Numbered from the stretch's first letter, positions 54,984 to 63,980 are shown. The stretch is DNA of 64,000 nt from Candidatus Soleaferrea massiliensis AP7 (GCF_000820765.1 NZ_CCYH01000021.1:62001-126000), one strand, 5' to 3'. Numbers and translations are program-made. The notes: generated by a model not told the origin, from the letters alone.

Positions 54984-55440
54984 AGGGCGATGGAGTGAGC
55001 AAGCACCTTTGGCGTTCTTCGGCCGAAGAATCATTTACGCAGCGGCTGCGGGAATTGGGGTACCGGTAAAGACCGTTGCAGGGAGCGTAGGCGTCCGCTG
55101 CCAGCCATTCAGCCACCCTGACCAAAGCTAAACGCCGTCCGCAGACGGCCGAAGCGGGTAGCGGGATATCAGAGGGGATTTTCAAGGGGGCCACCACCTG
55201 CGGTGGGGCGCTCGGCTGCGCCGTTTTTTCTGCCGCGTTGTTGCAGTGTGTTGGTCATAGGCTCTTTTCTTATTTCAGTGACGCGTAGCGCGTGCACCAG
55301 CGCAGCTGGCCCCCTTGAACGGCCTTTCTTGGTACCTTCTTTGGCCGGCAAAGAAGGTACTGCCACATTGCCAAAGGATTTTGGTAAACAGCGTAAAGCC
55401 GCTGCGCCACAGCGACACAGATACCCTGCCTGACAAAAAT
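54984..55440 (+). repeat. Dispersed modular structured repeat, copy B
   Basis: 5' module 54984-55160 ends with a GC hairpin (GCCGTC 55134-55139 / GACGGC 55144-55149). Then GGGATATCAGAGGGGATTTT leads to CAAGGGGGCCA (55183-55193), paired with TGGCCCCCTTG (55307-55317) across a 113-bp insert. A 12-bp hairpin with GCCGG loop follows (55332-55343 / 55349-55360), then a tail to ACCCTGCC. The same order occurs in copy A at 61575-62104. No coding frame is conserved between copies. Confidence 0.8.
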
Positions 55441-55467
55441 ATCGCTTTTCAATTTCTTGACCACCTC

Positions 55468-55494
55468 AGCGGGCCTTAACAGGCCCGCTTTTTT
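55468..55494 (+). terminator. Intrinsic terminator downstream of repeat B
   Basis: Stem AGCGGGCC/GGCCCGCT (55468-55475, 55482-55489), then a run of six Ts. Confidence 0.85.
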
Positions 55495-55635
55495 CATCTT
55501 CCTGTCACAAAACGATGAAGAAACGATCCATGTTTTATGGTAACGTATGAGTAGAATCGTTCCGGAAAACTGTAGCCTGTTTGTAGGGAAAGTGTAAATA
55601 AACATCACAGTGCAGAAAAAACTGAGGGAAACCTC

Positions 55636-55664
55636 TTTACATAAAACAAAGCTTATTGTAAAAT
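55636..55664 (+). promoter_or_regulatory. Promoter of pyrH
   Basis: TTTACA (55636-55641), 17-bp spacer, TAAAAT (55659-55664), in an AT-rich segment after the terminator. Confidence 0.5.
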
Positions 55665-55818
55665 ATATATTGATAATGTATGCAATTATTTTCTTCCAAA
55701 AATGGAAGACAGCCATAGCATATGATACAGGCAATGATCGTTCTGAAACAAAGGCGGAACCATTGCCCGTTTTTATGAGGAAAAGTATTGAAACGTCATG
55801 GAAGGAGTGTTTTGGGAT

Positions 55819-56526
55819 TTGAGTCTGAAGTATCATAGAATCTTGCTCAAATTAAGCGGGGAAGCACTTGCAGGGGAGAGTAAATTCGGATTGGATTACG
55901 GCGTTGTCACCAACATCTGCAAATCCATCAAGGAATGCGCGGATCTGGGGGCCCAGATGGCAATTGTCGTGGGCGGCGGCAACTTCTGGCGCGGACGTTC
56001 CAGCGGACAGATGGACCGCACCCGTGCGGATCACATGGGGATGCTGGCGACGGTCATCAACGCGCTGGCCTTGGCCGATGCGCTGGAGGCGCTCGGGGTG
56101 GATGTGCGCGTACAGACGGCGATTGCCATGCAGGCGATTGCGGAGCCCTACATCCGCAACCGTGCGGTGCGCCACCTGGAAAAGGGAAGGGTGGTCATCT
56201 TTGGCTGCGGCACCGGCAACCCGTTCTTCTCAACCGATACGGCGTCTTCGCTGCGGGCTGCGGAGATCGACGCGGACATCATTCTGAAGGCCACCATGGT
56301 GGACGGCGTTTACGACAGCGACCCGAACAAGAACAAGGATGCCGTGCGCTACGACGAGCTGACCTTCAAAGAGGTGCTGAACCAGGAGCTGGCCGTCATG
56401 GATTCGACCGCCGCTTCGATGTGCAAGGACAACGACATCCCGCTGCTGGTGTTCTCGATCGACGATCCGCAGAACATCGTAAAGGCTGTCAAGGGCGAGG
56501 ATCTGGGCACCATTGTCAAGGAATAA
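55819..56526 (+). CDS. pyrH: UMP kinase
   Basis: 235 residues from TTG 55819, chosen because AAGGAG lies 11 bp upstream and the family starts with [19 protein letters not shown] 55798 sits upstream of that site. Amino-acid-kinase fold with [39 protein letters not shown] and VDGVYDSDP. Phosphorylates UMP to UDP, feeding UDP-sugar and pyrimidine pools. Usually behind rpsB-tsf; here it follows a repeat and its own promoter. Confidence 0.94.
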   Translation: MSLKYHRILLKLSGEALAGESKFGLDYGVVTNICKSIKECADLGAQMAIVVGGGNFWRGRSSGQMDRTRADHMGMLATVINALALADALEALGVDVRVQTAIAMQAIAEPYIRNRAVRHLEKGRVVIFGCGTGNPFFSTDTASSLRAAEIDADIILKATMVDGVYDSDPNKNKDAVRYDELTFKEVLNQELAVMDSTAASMCKDNDIPLLVFSIDDPQNIVKAVKGEDLGTIVKE

Positions 56527-56724
56527 AAGCCGGCGGGCTTTTTATAAGAACTGATCATGGGCTATGTTAAGCTGACATAAAAAAATAGTATGGAAGTGGT
56601 TTTTCCTTCGCCATAGAAGCGGAGAAAAACCAAAAAGGCTGAAAGCTTATAAAACAAGCGTCTCTTCAGAACTTTTTCTTATGTTGCCTTAACGGTGCCT
56701 GATAATGTTTAAGGAGGAATTGTC

Positions 56725-57291
56725 ATGCCAAATATGGAAGGTGTAGACTACAGTAAATATGAACACAAGATGGATAAGGTCGTTTCGGCCCTTTCCCGCG
56801 AGTACGACAGCATCCGTTCCGGACGCGCGACGCCGGCGGTGCTCGACAAAATTATGGTGGATTACTACGGCGTGCCGACCCCGATCAACCAGATGGCGGC
56901 GGTCAGTGTGTCCGAAGCGCGCATTCTGGTCATCCAGCCGTGGGACAAATCCACGCTGAAGAGCATTGAGAAGGCCATCCAGACATCCGACATCGGCATC
57001 AACCCGACCAACGACGGCAGCGTCATCCGCATCACGTTCCCGCAGCCGACCGAGGAACGCAGAAAAGAGATCTGCAAGCAGATCCGCAAATACTGTGAAG
57101 AATCCAAGATCGCCGTCCGCAACGCAAGGCGCGACGCGATGGAGGTCTTCAAAGGCATGAAGAAAAAGTCTGAAATCACCGAGGACGATTTGAAGGATAT
57201 TGAAACCGACATCCAGAAGCTGACCGACAAGTATGTCAAGGAACTTGACAAGCTGGCGGAAAGCAAAGAGAAGGAAGTCATGACCATCTAA
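56725..57291 (+). CDS. frr: Ribosome recycling factor
   Basis: 188 residues, AAGGAGGAATT before the ATG. RRF signature SIRSGRATPAVLDKIMVDYYG, VSEARILVIQPWD, IGINPTNDGSVIRITFPQPTEERR and VRNARRDA. With EF-G it splits post-termination ribosomes. It follows pyrH as in most bacteria; a hairpin (56597-56604 with 56625-56632) lies in the 198-bp gap between them. Confidence 0.97.
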   Translation: MPNMEGVDYSKYEHKMDKVVSALSREYDSIRSGRATPAVLDKIMVDYYGVPTPINQMAAVSVSEARILVIQPWDKSTLKSIEKAIQTSDIGINPTNDGSVIRITFPQPTEERRKEICKQIRKYCEESKIAVRNARRDAMEVFKGMKKKSEITEDDLKDIETDIQKLTDKYVKELDKLAESKEKEVMTI

Positions 57292-57333
57292 CCCATCACG
57301 GCAGCGTGATCGGACTTTTTGAGGAGGCAGGCT

Positions 57334-58068
57334 ATGTTTTTTATGAAGAAGAACGCAGGGCCCCGGCAGGAAATGGTGATACCGGCCCATATCGGCATCA
57401 TCATGGACGGCAACGGAAGATGGGCGAAAAAGCGCGGCCTGCCCCGCAAAGCCGGGCACCGGTACGGTGCGAAGGCGATGGAGGAGATCTGTAAATATGC
57501 GCGCGACATCGGCGTGCGTTATCTGACGCTTTACGCCTTCTCGACCGAGAACTGGAAGCGTCCGCAGGACGAGGTGGATTCGATCATGAACCTCCTGCGC
57601 AATTATCTCAAGGATATCACCAACCATCAGAAAGAGGAGATCCGAACGAAATTTATCGGGGACAGGAGCGGTCTTGCCCCCGATATCGTTGCGCTGATGG
57701 AGGAAGCCGAGGAGAAGGGCGCGCATTTTGACAAGCTGACCGTCAACTTTGCGATCAACTACGGCGGCAGGGACGAGATTGTCCACGCTGTCCGGGAGAT
57801 TGGAAAAAAGATTCAAGACGGCGCCCTGCAGCCCAGTGATATCGATGAGCAGACGCTGGAAGACTTTCTGTATACAGCGGGCCAGCCCGCTCCGGATTTG
57901 ATCATCCGGCCGAGCGGGGAGTTCAGAACCTCCAATTTCATGGTGTGGCAGAGCGCCTATTCCGAACTGGTGTTCATGGATGTGCTGTGGCCGGATTTTG
58001 GTCCGAAGGATTTGGACCGGGCCATCGAGGAGTATTCGCGCCGGAACCGCCGCTTCGGCGGTGTGTAA
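57334..58068 (+). CDS. uppS: Undecaprenyl diphosphate synthase (isoprenyl transferase)
   Basis: 244 residues from ATG 57334 (GAGGAGG 6 bp upstream; ATG 57319 lies before that site). HIGIIMDGNGRWAKKRG with catalytic D25, then AFSTENWKRP and IRPSGEFRTSNFMVWQSAYSEL. Condenses eight IPP units onto FPP to give the C55 lipid carrier used by MraY. cdsA, dxr and rseP follow in the usual order. Confidence 0.96.
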   Translation: MFFMKKNAGPRQEMVIPAHIGIIMDGNGRWAKKRGLPRKAGHRYGAKAMEEICKYARDIGVRYLTLYAFSTENWKRPQDEVDSIMNLLRNYLKDITNHQKEEIRTKFIGDRSGLAPDIVALMEEAEEKGAHFDKLTVNFAINYGGRDEIVHAVREIGKKIQDGALQPSDIDEQTLEDFLYTAGQPAPDLIIRPSGEFRTSNFMVWQSAYSELVFMDVLWPDFGPKDLDRAIEEYSRRNRRFGGV

Positions 58069-58361
58069 CGGCGGCATGCCGGGACACAGGACCGCGTCTG
58101 CCGGCAGGCGGGATGCATCCGTGTACGGCGGAATCGAATTTCGATATACAGAATCAGTTTTATAAAGGCATATGAAATGCAGTTCGGTTGAATGGAAGCA
58201 GATTGACGGCCATATATCGGGTGGATGCATCAGCCAAAGATAAACTGCATACCTGTTACATAGGAAGCGCAACGCGCTCCCGACTCATTTGCCGCGCTGC
58301 CGGGCGGGATCAGCGCATATCCTGGGACATCACAGAAGATCGGCTGCTATGGGAGGAAAAC
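58069..58361. other. 293-bp gap between uppS and cdsA
   Basis: No gene, promoter or terminator recognised. An open frame continuous with cdsA reaches back to 58188 but has no ribosome site and no cdsA similarity. Confidence 0.4.
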
Positions 58362-59198
58362 ATGAAACAAAGAATCATTACAGGCATCGTCGGCATTGCG
58401 CTGTTAAGCGTTGTGCTGTTCTTTTATCAGACCATTGTATTTGACATTGTCATCGCGCTCGTATCGGTGGGCGCGGTGCTGGAAATGCTTGATGTGTGCA
58501 AGGTGCGGGACAACACCCCGGTACTGGTCACATCCCTTCTTTTTGCGGCATTGGTGCCGTTTCTGCGCGGTGGGTTCCTTTCCCCGTATGGAAGCCTTGC
58601 ACCATATGTGTTCGCCGGCGTGCTGCTGGTGCTGATGATCATCCAGTATCCGAAGCTGAGATTCGACAAACTCAGCATCGCGTTCTTTTCAAGTATGCTG
58701 ATTCCGTACGCGTTCAGTACGTTTTTATATATCCGCGACATGATCACGGAATTTAATCTTTTATACCTGCTGATCATCCTGGTCGCCGCGATGATTCAGG
58801 ATATCTTCGCCTACTTCGTCGGCAAGTTCTTCGGCAGGCACAAGCTGATCCCTTCGATCAGCCCGAACAAGACGGTGGAGGGCGCCGTCGGCGGCTTCGT
58901 CTTCTGTGTGCTGGGAACGCTGCTGACCGCCTACATCTACCAGCAGGTCATCTTCTCGATGGGTACGCAGTTCCAGATCCATTACCTGTGGCTGGCGTTG
59001 ATCGCGGCGGTTCTGGCTGTGGTCGGCGTGCTGGGAGACCTCGCGGCGTCGGTCATCAAGCGTCAGAATGAGGTCAAGGATTTTGGAAACGCGCTGCCGG
59101 GGCACGGCGGCATTCTTGACCGGCTCGACAGCATGCTGTTTGTCGCGCCCACCATGTACATCCTGATACAGTTTATCCCACTGGTTTCGCCGATGTGA
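58362..59198 (+). CDS. cdsA: Phosphatidate cytidylyltransferase
   Basis: 278 residues from ATG 58362, with GGGAGGAAAA upstream. About eight membrane helices. The C-terminal signature is clear: LGDLAASVIKRQNEVKDFGNALPGHGGILDRLDSM, and SPNKTVEGAVGGF earlier. Makes CDP-diacylglycerol from phosphatidate and CTP for all phospholipids. dxr starts 26 bp downstream. Confidence 0.95.
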   Translation: MKQRIITGIVGIALLSVVLFFYQTIVFDIVIALVSVGAVLEMLDVCKVRDNTPVLVTSLLFAALVPFLRGGFLSPYGSLAPYVFAGVLLVLMIIQYPKLRFDKLSIAFFSSMLIPYAFSTFLYIRDMITEFNLLYLLIILVAAMIQDIFAYFVGKFFGRHKLIPSISPNKTVEGAVGGFVFCVLGTLLTAYIYQQVIFSMGTQFQIHYLWLALIAAVLAVVGVLGDLAASVIKRQNEVKDFGNALPGHGGILDRLDSMLFVAPTMYILIQFIPLVSPM

Positions 59199-59223
59199 TG
59201 CGGCGGGAAAGTTGGAGGTTGTT

Positions 59224-60402
59224 ATGAAAAATATTACGATACTCGGTTCCACCGGTTCCATCGGCACCCAGGCGCTGGATGTCATCGACAAGCTGAACGC
59301 GCTGGCAAAGCGGGATGAAAACGCGCCCTCCTACAAGGTACTGGCTCTGACGGCGCACACCAACATGGACCTGCTCGAAAAACAGGTCCGGATGTACGAG
59401 CCGGTTTACGTCTGTGTCACCGATCAAAAATCCTATGAAGAGATCAAACTGCGGCTTCGTGAAACCTCCGTCACCGTGCTGTACGGCATGGACGGACTTT
59501 GTGAGGCCGCGTCTTTGCAGAAAAACGACCTTGTGCTGAACGCCCTGGTCGGCATGGTGGGGCTGCGGCCGACCCTTGCCGCCATCGGGGCGAAGAAGGA
59601 TGTCGCGCTGGCGAACAAAGAGACGCTTGTCGCGGGCGGGCAGCTGGTCATGCAGGCCGCGCGGGAGAACCATGTGAAGATTCTGCCGGTCGACAGCGAG
59701 CATTCTGCTATATTCCAGTGCCTGGCGGGGCATAATTCTAAAGAATATCTGCATAAACTGCTATTAACGGCCTCCGGCGGCGCGTTTTACGGCCGCAAAA
59801 AGGAGACCCTCCGGTCGATCACGGTCGAACAGGCCCTGACCCATCCAAACTGGCAGATGGGCGCGAAGGTCACGATCGACAGTGCGACGCTGATGAACAA
59901 GGGCCTTGAGCTGATCGAGGCGGCCTGGCTGTTCGATGTCGACCCGAAGGATATCGAAATCGTCGTGCACCGCGAAAGCATTGTGCATTCGATGGTGCGT
60001 TATGTGGACGGCAGCGTCATTGCGCAGATGGGCGTACCGGATATGCGCATCCCGATTCAGTACGCGCTGACCTGGCCTGCACGGTTTGTCTCCCCGGTCA
60101 AGCCGCTGGATCTCGTTTCACTGGGCAGTTTGAGCTTCGGCGAGCCGGATGAGGACACCTTCCTGTGCCTGCCCGCCTGCCGCGAAGCCATCCGGCGCGG
60201 GGGACTGTATCCATGCATCGTCAACGGTGCGAACGAACAGGCCGTCAAGCTGTTTCTGGATCATGAGATCGGGTTCCTGCAGATCGGGGAACTGGTCAGG
60301 GACGCGCTGAACGTATCCGTTTCCACTGGAAGCTACACGGTGGAGGATGTTCTGGAAGCTGACAGGACGGCGCGCGAAGCGGTATTGACAAAAATTCGAT
60401 AG
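59224..60402 (+). CDS. dxr: 1-deoxy-D-xylulose 5-phosphate reductoisomerase
   Basis: 392 residues from ATG 59224 (GGAGGTTG upstream; an ATG at 59212 precedes the site). NADPH loop ITILGSTGSIGTQALDV, NKETLVAGG, the metal-site PVDSEHSAIFQCL, LTASGGAF, and KVTIDSATLMNKGLELIEA. Second step of the MEP pathway. Together with ispG at 62928 it shows non-mevalonate isoprenoid synthesis, feeding uppS in the same operon. rseP follows 18 bp downstream. Confidence 0.97.
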   Translation: MKNITILGSTGSIGTQALDVIDKLNALAKRDENAPSYKVLALTAHTNMDLLEKQVRMYEPVYVCVTDQKSYEEIKLRLRETSVTVLYGMDGLCEAASLQKNDLVLNALVGMVGLRPTLAAIGAKKDVALANKETLVAGGQLVMQAARENHVKILPVDSEHSAIFQCLAGHNSKEYLHKLLLTASGGAFYGRKKETLRSITVEQALTHPNWQMGAKVTIDSATLMNKGLELIEAAWLFDVDPKDIEIVVHRESIVHSMVRYVDGSVIAQMGVPDMRIPIQYALTWPARFVSPVKPLDLVSLGSLSFGEPDEDTFLCLPACREAIRRGGLYPCIVNGANEQAVKLFLDHEIGFLQIGELVRDALNVSVSTGSYTVEDVLEADRTAREAVLTKIR

Positions 60403-60420
60403 AATGGGTTGTGATACAAT

Positions 60421-61458
60421 ATGAGTGTTGTATGGACAGTACTGATAGCGGTTCTGGTCTTCGCGGCGCTGATCTTTATCCATGAGCTGGGCCATTTCCT
60501 GATGGCGAAGTTAAACGGCATCAAGGTCGATGAATTCGCATTGGGCATGGGCCCGACGCTGCTCAAATGGGGCAAGGGCGAAACCACCTACGCGCTGCGG
60601 CTCTTCCCGATCGGCGGCTTCTGCAAAATGGAAGGCGAAGACGAGGGCAGCTTGAACGAACGGGCGTTCTGCAATAAAAAGGTTTGGCGCAGGATTCTGG
60701 TCGTCGTTGCCGGCGCGCTGACAAACATCGTGCTCGGATTTATCATCCTGCTGTGCCTGACCTCCAGTCAGGACCTGATCGGCTCGACACAGGTTGCGAA
60801 GTTCAATGAGGGCAGCATCAGCCAGAACTCCGGCCTGCAGGCCGGGGATATCATCGAACGGATCAACGGCAACAAGACCAACATCGACTACGACATCCTG
60901 TACGCGCTGATGCGTGACAAGGACGGCGTTGTGGATATGGAGGTCCTGCGCGGCGATGAGATTGTCAAGCTGGATGCGGTTAAGTTCAACATGCAGGAGC
61001 TGGAGGACGGCACCAAAACCATTCAGCTGGACTTCAAGGTCAAAGGCGAGGAGAAGACCTTTTTGAATGTGGTGCACCATTCATTCTTCTGGACGGGCGC
61101 GATCATCAAGGTTGTCTGGACGTCACTTTTGGATTTGATCACCGGAAACTTCGGGTTTAACCAGCTGTCCGGGCCAGTCGGCGTTGCGACGGCCATCGGG
61201 CAGGCAAGCTCGATGGGACTGAGTTCGCTGTTCCTGATGATTGCCTTCATCACGATCAACCTCGGTGTATTCAACCTGCTTCCATTCCCGGCACTGGACG
61301 GCGGACGTCTGGTCTTCCTGATCATCGAGGGCATCCGCAGAAAACCGATCAAGCCGGAGTATGAGGGGTATGTGCATCTAGCGGGCCTGCTGCTGCTGTT
61401 CCTGCTGATGATTGCGGTTACGTTCAACGATATTGCACGGTTGATTACCGGCGGTTAA
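60421..61458 (+). CDS. rseP: Site-2 protease RseP/RasP
   Basis: 345 residues. Zinc site H21-ELG-H25 in the first membrane helix, a single PDZ domain around residues 120-200 (ISQNSGLQAGDIIERINGN), and the third metal ligand region FNLLPFPALDGGRL, then a last membrane helix. Cleaves anti-sigma factors and signal peptides within the membrane. The ribosome site is weak, so translation may be coupled to dxr. A terminator follows at 61469-61512, ending the pyrH-rseP operon. Confidence 0.95.
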   Translation: MSVVWTVLIAVLVFAALIFIHELGHFLMAKLNGIKVDEFALGMGPTLLKWGKGETTYALRLFPIGGFCKMEGEDEGSLNERAFCNKKVWRRILVVVAGALTNIVLGFIILLCLTSSQDLIGSTQVAKFNEGSISQNSGLQAGDIIERINGNKTNIDYDILYALMRDKDGVVDMEVLRGDEIVKLDAVKFNMQELEDGTKTIQLDFKVKGEEKTFLNVVHHSFFWTGAIIKVVWTSLLDLITGNFGFNQLSGPVGVATAIGQASSMGLSSLFLMIAFITINLGVFNLLPFPALDGGRLVFLIIEGIRRKPIKPEYEGYVHLAGLLLLFLLMIAVTFNDIARLITGG

Positions 61459-61468
61459 ATGATAGAAG

Positions 61469-61512
61469 AAAGCAAAGGAGCCTTCCGGAAAGAAGTCTCC
61501 TTTGCTTTTTTT
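61469..61512 (+). terminator. Intrinsic terminator of the pyrH-rseP operon
   Basis: 12-bp stem AAAGCAAAGGAG (61469-61480) with 61497-61508, running into a T-tract. Confidence 0.88.
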
Positions 61513-61574
61513 ATTTAAGATATCCTCATGATAAAAAATGAACCGTTATCTAGCAGCCATCTGCCATGGAACAT

Positions 61575-61915
61575 CACCTGCGGTGGGGCAATCGCCTACG
61601 GCGTTCTACGACAAAAAATAATTTACGCAGCAGCTACGGGAATCGGGGTACCTGGAAAGACTGTTGCAGAGATCGTAAGCGTCCGCTACTAGCTATGTCC
61701 AACCACCCAACCAAAAACAAAACGCCGCCCGCAGGCGGCCGAACCACCTGGCGGTGGGGCAATCGCCTACAGTGTTCTACGACAAAAGATAATTTACGCA
61801 GCAGCTACGGGAATTGGGGTACCTGGAAAGACTGTCGCAGAGATCGTAAGCGTCCGCTGCTAGCTATGCCAACCACCCAGCCAAAAACAAAACGCCGCCC
61901 GCAGGCGGCCGAAAC
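61575..61915 (+). repeat. Tandem duplication of the 170-bp 5' module
   Basis: Copies at 61575-61744 and 61745-61915, about 95% alike by eye, both starting CACCTG(G)CGGTGGGGCAATC. Copy B has a single, more diverged module. Confidence 0.85.
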
Positions 61916-62104
61916 AGGTAATGGGATATCAGAGGGGATTTTCAAGGGGGCCATCTGGCTAGGAGCGGCACCGTGCATGGCCCCCTTGAACGGCCTTTCT
62001 TGGTTACTTCTTTGGCCGGCAAAGAAGTAACGACCACTTTGCCAAGGTATCTTGGTAAACACAGTAAAACTGCTGTACCACAGCGTTACAACAATCACCC
62101 TGCC
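61575..62104 (+). repeat. Dispersed modular structured repeat, copy A
   Basis: Same architecture as 54984-55440. Two tandem 170-bp 5' modules (61575-61744, 61745-61915), each ending in the hairpin GCCGCC-CGCA-GGCGGC (61724-61739, 61894-61909). Then GGGATATCAGAGGGGATTTT, CAAGGGGGCCA/TGGCCCCCTTG (61943-61953, 61978-61988), a 12-bp hairpin with GCCGG loop (62003-62014 / 62020-62031) and the same tail to ACCCTGCC. Confidence 0.85.
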
Positions 62105-62138
62105 AACCTATCTTGATAAATTGAAATAGTGCGCTGAA

Positions 62139-62357
62139 CTACAGCGTTCTATTTTTGTTTTTCGCGCTGGATTTACCGTTCATATCTGTAAATATCGCCT
62201 CGGAGATTTTGTCGTGTTCAGCCTCAAACACCATGATATTTTTTCGGATTAAAATCAGTATCTGCCTGTTTAAGAAACGTCCGTCGTAGTCTGATACAAA
62301 GCGGATTTTGCGAAGTTCGCTTTCTTCAATTCGTACGGTTAAACACTTGATAGTCAA
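62139..62357 (-). CDS. Small Arc-like ribbon-helix-helix protein
   Basis: 72 residues from a TTG at 62357, with GGGAGGT about 8 bp upstream. KCLTVRIEESELRKIRFVSD, GRFLNRQILILIRKNI and FEAEHDKI follow the Arc-family pattern: an N-terminal beta strand, then two helices, with N/Q in the second. Such proteins are DNA-binding repressors, often antitoxins or phage/ICE regulators. No toxin gene is adjacent. It is inserted between repeat A and ispG, interrupting the usual rseP-ispG neighbourhood. Confidence 0.65.
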   Translation of the reverse strand: MTIKCLTVRIEESELRKIRFVSDYDGRFLNRQILILIRKNIMVFEAEHDKISEAIFTDMNGKSSAKNKNRTL

Positions 62358-62660
62358 TCATATCCACCTCCCAGAATCTATGATACAACACAGAAAATGT
62401 GCAATATCCGGATTGGATATCGGTGTATATCTACAATATTTTTAAGAGGTATAAAAAGCGGCGAATCGGCGTCCAAGACATATTCACAATACAGGGGTTA
62501 AAGGAACAGGATTTCTGCCCGGCTGTGCAAGCTCCGGCAGATCGGCCTCACCCATGCGTCATTCCACCATGACAGGAGTATGCAACTGGTTTTGGTTCTA
62601 TCTTCTAAACGCAGTATTCCATTTAAGGCTTTGCGTCCGTAAAATATCGGGGAGATTTTC
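62358..62660. other. Intergenic stretch between the RHH gene and the ispG promoter
   Basis: About 300 bp without a recognised gene or repeat. The reverse-strand frame 62498-62791 has no convincing ribosome site or family similarity. Confidence 0.4.
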
Positions 62661-62688
62661 TTGATCTTTACCCGGTTTGTGTTATAAT
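62661..62688 (+). promoter_or_regulatory. Promoter of ispG
   Basis: TTGATC (62661-62666), 16-bp spacer, TATAAT (62683-62688). The leader would be about 230 nt and contains a terminator-like element at 62814-62842. Confidence 0.6.
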
Positions 62689-62813
62689 ATATAAAGAACA
62701 GATGAGCAAACATCGTTGGGCTTGTATGCAGACAGTTCGCGGATTTTTGTATCAGCCATTGTGTCTGCAGGAAGCTTGAAAATATGCACATTTGAGACAG
62801 ATTGTCGTCGTGG

Positions 62814-62842
62814 AAAACTGGTTCCTTCGGCGGTTTTTTGTT
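62814..62842 (+). terminator. Weak terminator-like element in the ispG leader
   Basis: 7-bp stem AAAACTG/CGGTTTT (62814-62820, 62831-62837, one T-G pair), followed by a T-rich run. Confidence 0.3.
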
Positions 62843-62927
62843 TTATCAGCGGCACCGAAGAAGTCGGGGTGGCTGTGTACAGAGATAAAAAGAAAAATAT
62901 GCTGTTATTTCGGATGAGGAGAATGAT

Positions 62928-63965
62928 ATGACCAGAACGGTGAAGGTGGGAAATAAAGTACTGGGGGGCGGAAATCCGGTCCTGATTCAGTCGATGCTGA
63001 ATGTGCCGGCGAATGATATCGAGAACAGCGTCAGGCAGGCCGTCCAGCTCGAACAGGCCGGATGCGATATCCTGCGGGCGGCCATTCCGGATATGCAGGC
63101 GGTCGGGCTGATCCGTGCAATCAAGGAAAAAACAGAGATCCCGCTGGTGGCGGATATCCATTTTGACTACCGTCTGGCACTTGCGTCCCTGGAAACGGGC
63201 ATCGATAAAATTCGCATCAATCCCGGCAATATCGGTTCGAAAGAACGGATTAAAGAGGTGGCGGACGCCTGCAAAGCGAAGGGAGTGCCGATCCGCATCG
63301 GGGTCAACTCCGGCTCGCTTGAGAAGCATGTGCTTGAGAAATATGGAAAGGTGACGCCCGAAGCGCTGGTGGAAAGCGCGCTGTACCATGTCGGCCTGCT
63401 TGAGGAATTCGACTTTCACGATATTGTGATCTCGCTGAAGGCGTCGGATGTCCCGACGATGATCGAAGCCTACCGGCTGATGTCCGAAGCCTGCGGCTAT
63501 CCGCTGCATCTCGGTGTGACCGAGGCCGGCACCGAACGGATGGGACTGATCAAGTCCTCGGTCGGCATCGGCTCGCTGCTGTGCGACGGCATCGGGGATA
63601 CGATACGCGTATCGCTGACCGCCGATCCGGTCAAGGAGATCGCGGCGGCCCGGGATATCCTAAAAGCTATCGGAAAATATGACAAGGGCGCGCAGATCGT
63701 CGCCTGCCCGACCTGCGGCAGAACCAAAATCGATCTGATTTCGCTTGCCAACCAGGTGGAGCGGGCGCTGGAAACGGTGGAAAAGCCGATCAAGGTTGCC
63801 GTCATGGGCTGCGCGGTCAACGGGCCGGGCGAAGCCAGAGAAGCGGATATTGGCATCGCGGGCGGAGACGGCTGCGCGCTGCTGTTTAAAAAAGGAGAGA
63901 TCCTGCGCAAAATCCGCGAAGAGGATATTGTCAGGGAACTGCTCGAAGAGATCGGCAGGATGTAG
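62928..63965 (+). CDS. ispG: 4-hydroxy-3-methylbut-2-enyl diphosphate synthase
   Basis: 345 residues, GAGGAGAA before the ATG. N-terminal TIM-barrel (VKVGNKVLGGGNPVLIQSMLN, DIHFDYRLAL, INPGNIG), then the C-terminal 4Fe-4S domain with CPTCGRTKIDL and VMGCAVNGPGEAREAD, supplying the three conserved cysteines. Penultimate MEP-pathway step, using reduced ferredoxin or flavodoxin. It usually follows rseP directly; here about 1.5 kb of repeat and an RHH gene separate them. Confidence 0.97.
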   Translation: MTRTVKVGNKVLGGGNPVLIQSMLNVPANDIENSVRQAVQLEQAGCDILRAAIPDMQAVGLIRAIKEKTEIPLVADIHFDYRLALASLETGIDKIRINPGNIGSKERIKEVADACKAKGVPIRIGVNSGSLEKHVLEKYGKVTPEALVESALYHVGLLEEFDFHDIVISLKASDVPTMIEAYRLMSEACGYPLHLGVTEAGTERMGLIKSSVGIGSLLCDGIGDTIRVSLTADPVKEIAAARDILKAIGKYDKGAQIVACPTCGRTKIDLISLANQVERALETVEKPIKVAVMGCAVNGPGEAREADIGIAGGDGCALLFKKGEILRKIREEDIVRELLEEIGRM

Positions 63966-63980
63966 AAGGGAAGAGATGGA

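Noticed and set aside
61566..62030. 154-codon plus-strand ORF spanning repeat copy A
   Set aside because: It is open only because the 170-bp module lacks stops in one frame; copy B does not keep the frame, and changes between copies preserve base pairing, not codons.
62716..62931. 71-codon ORF in the ispG leader overlapping the ispG start
   Set aside because: TTG start without a ribosome site and no family resemblance; the overlap with ATGA looks accidental.
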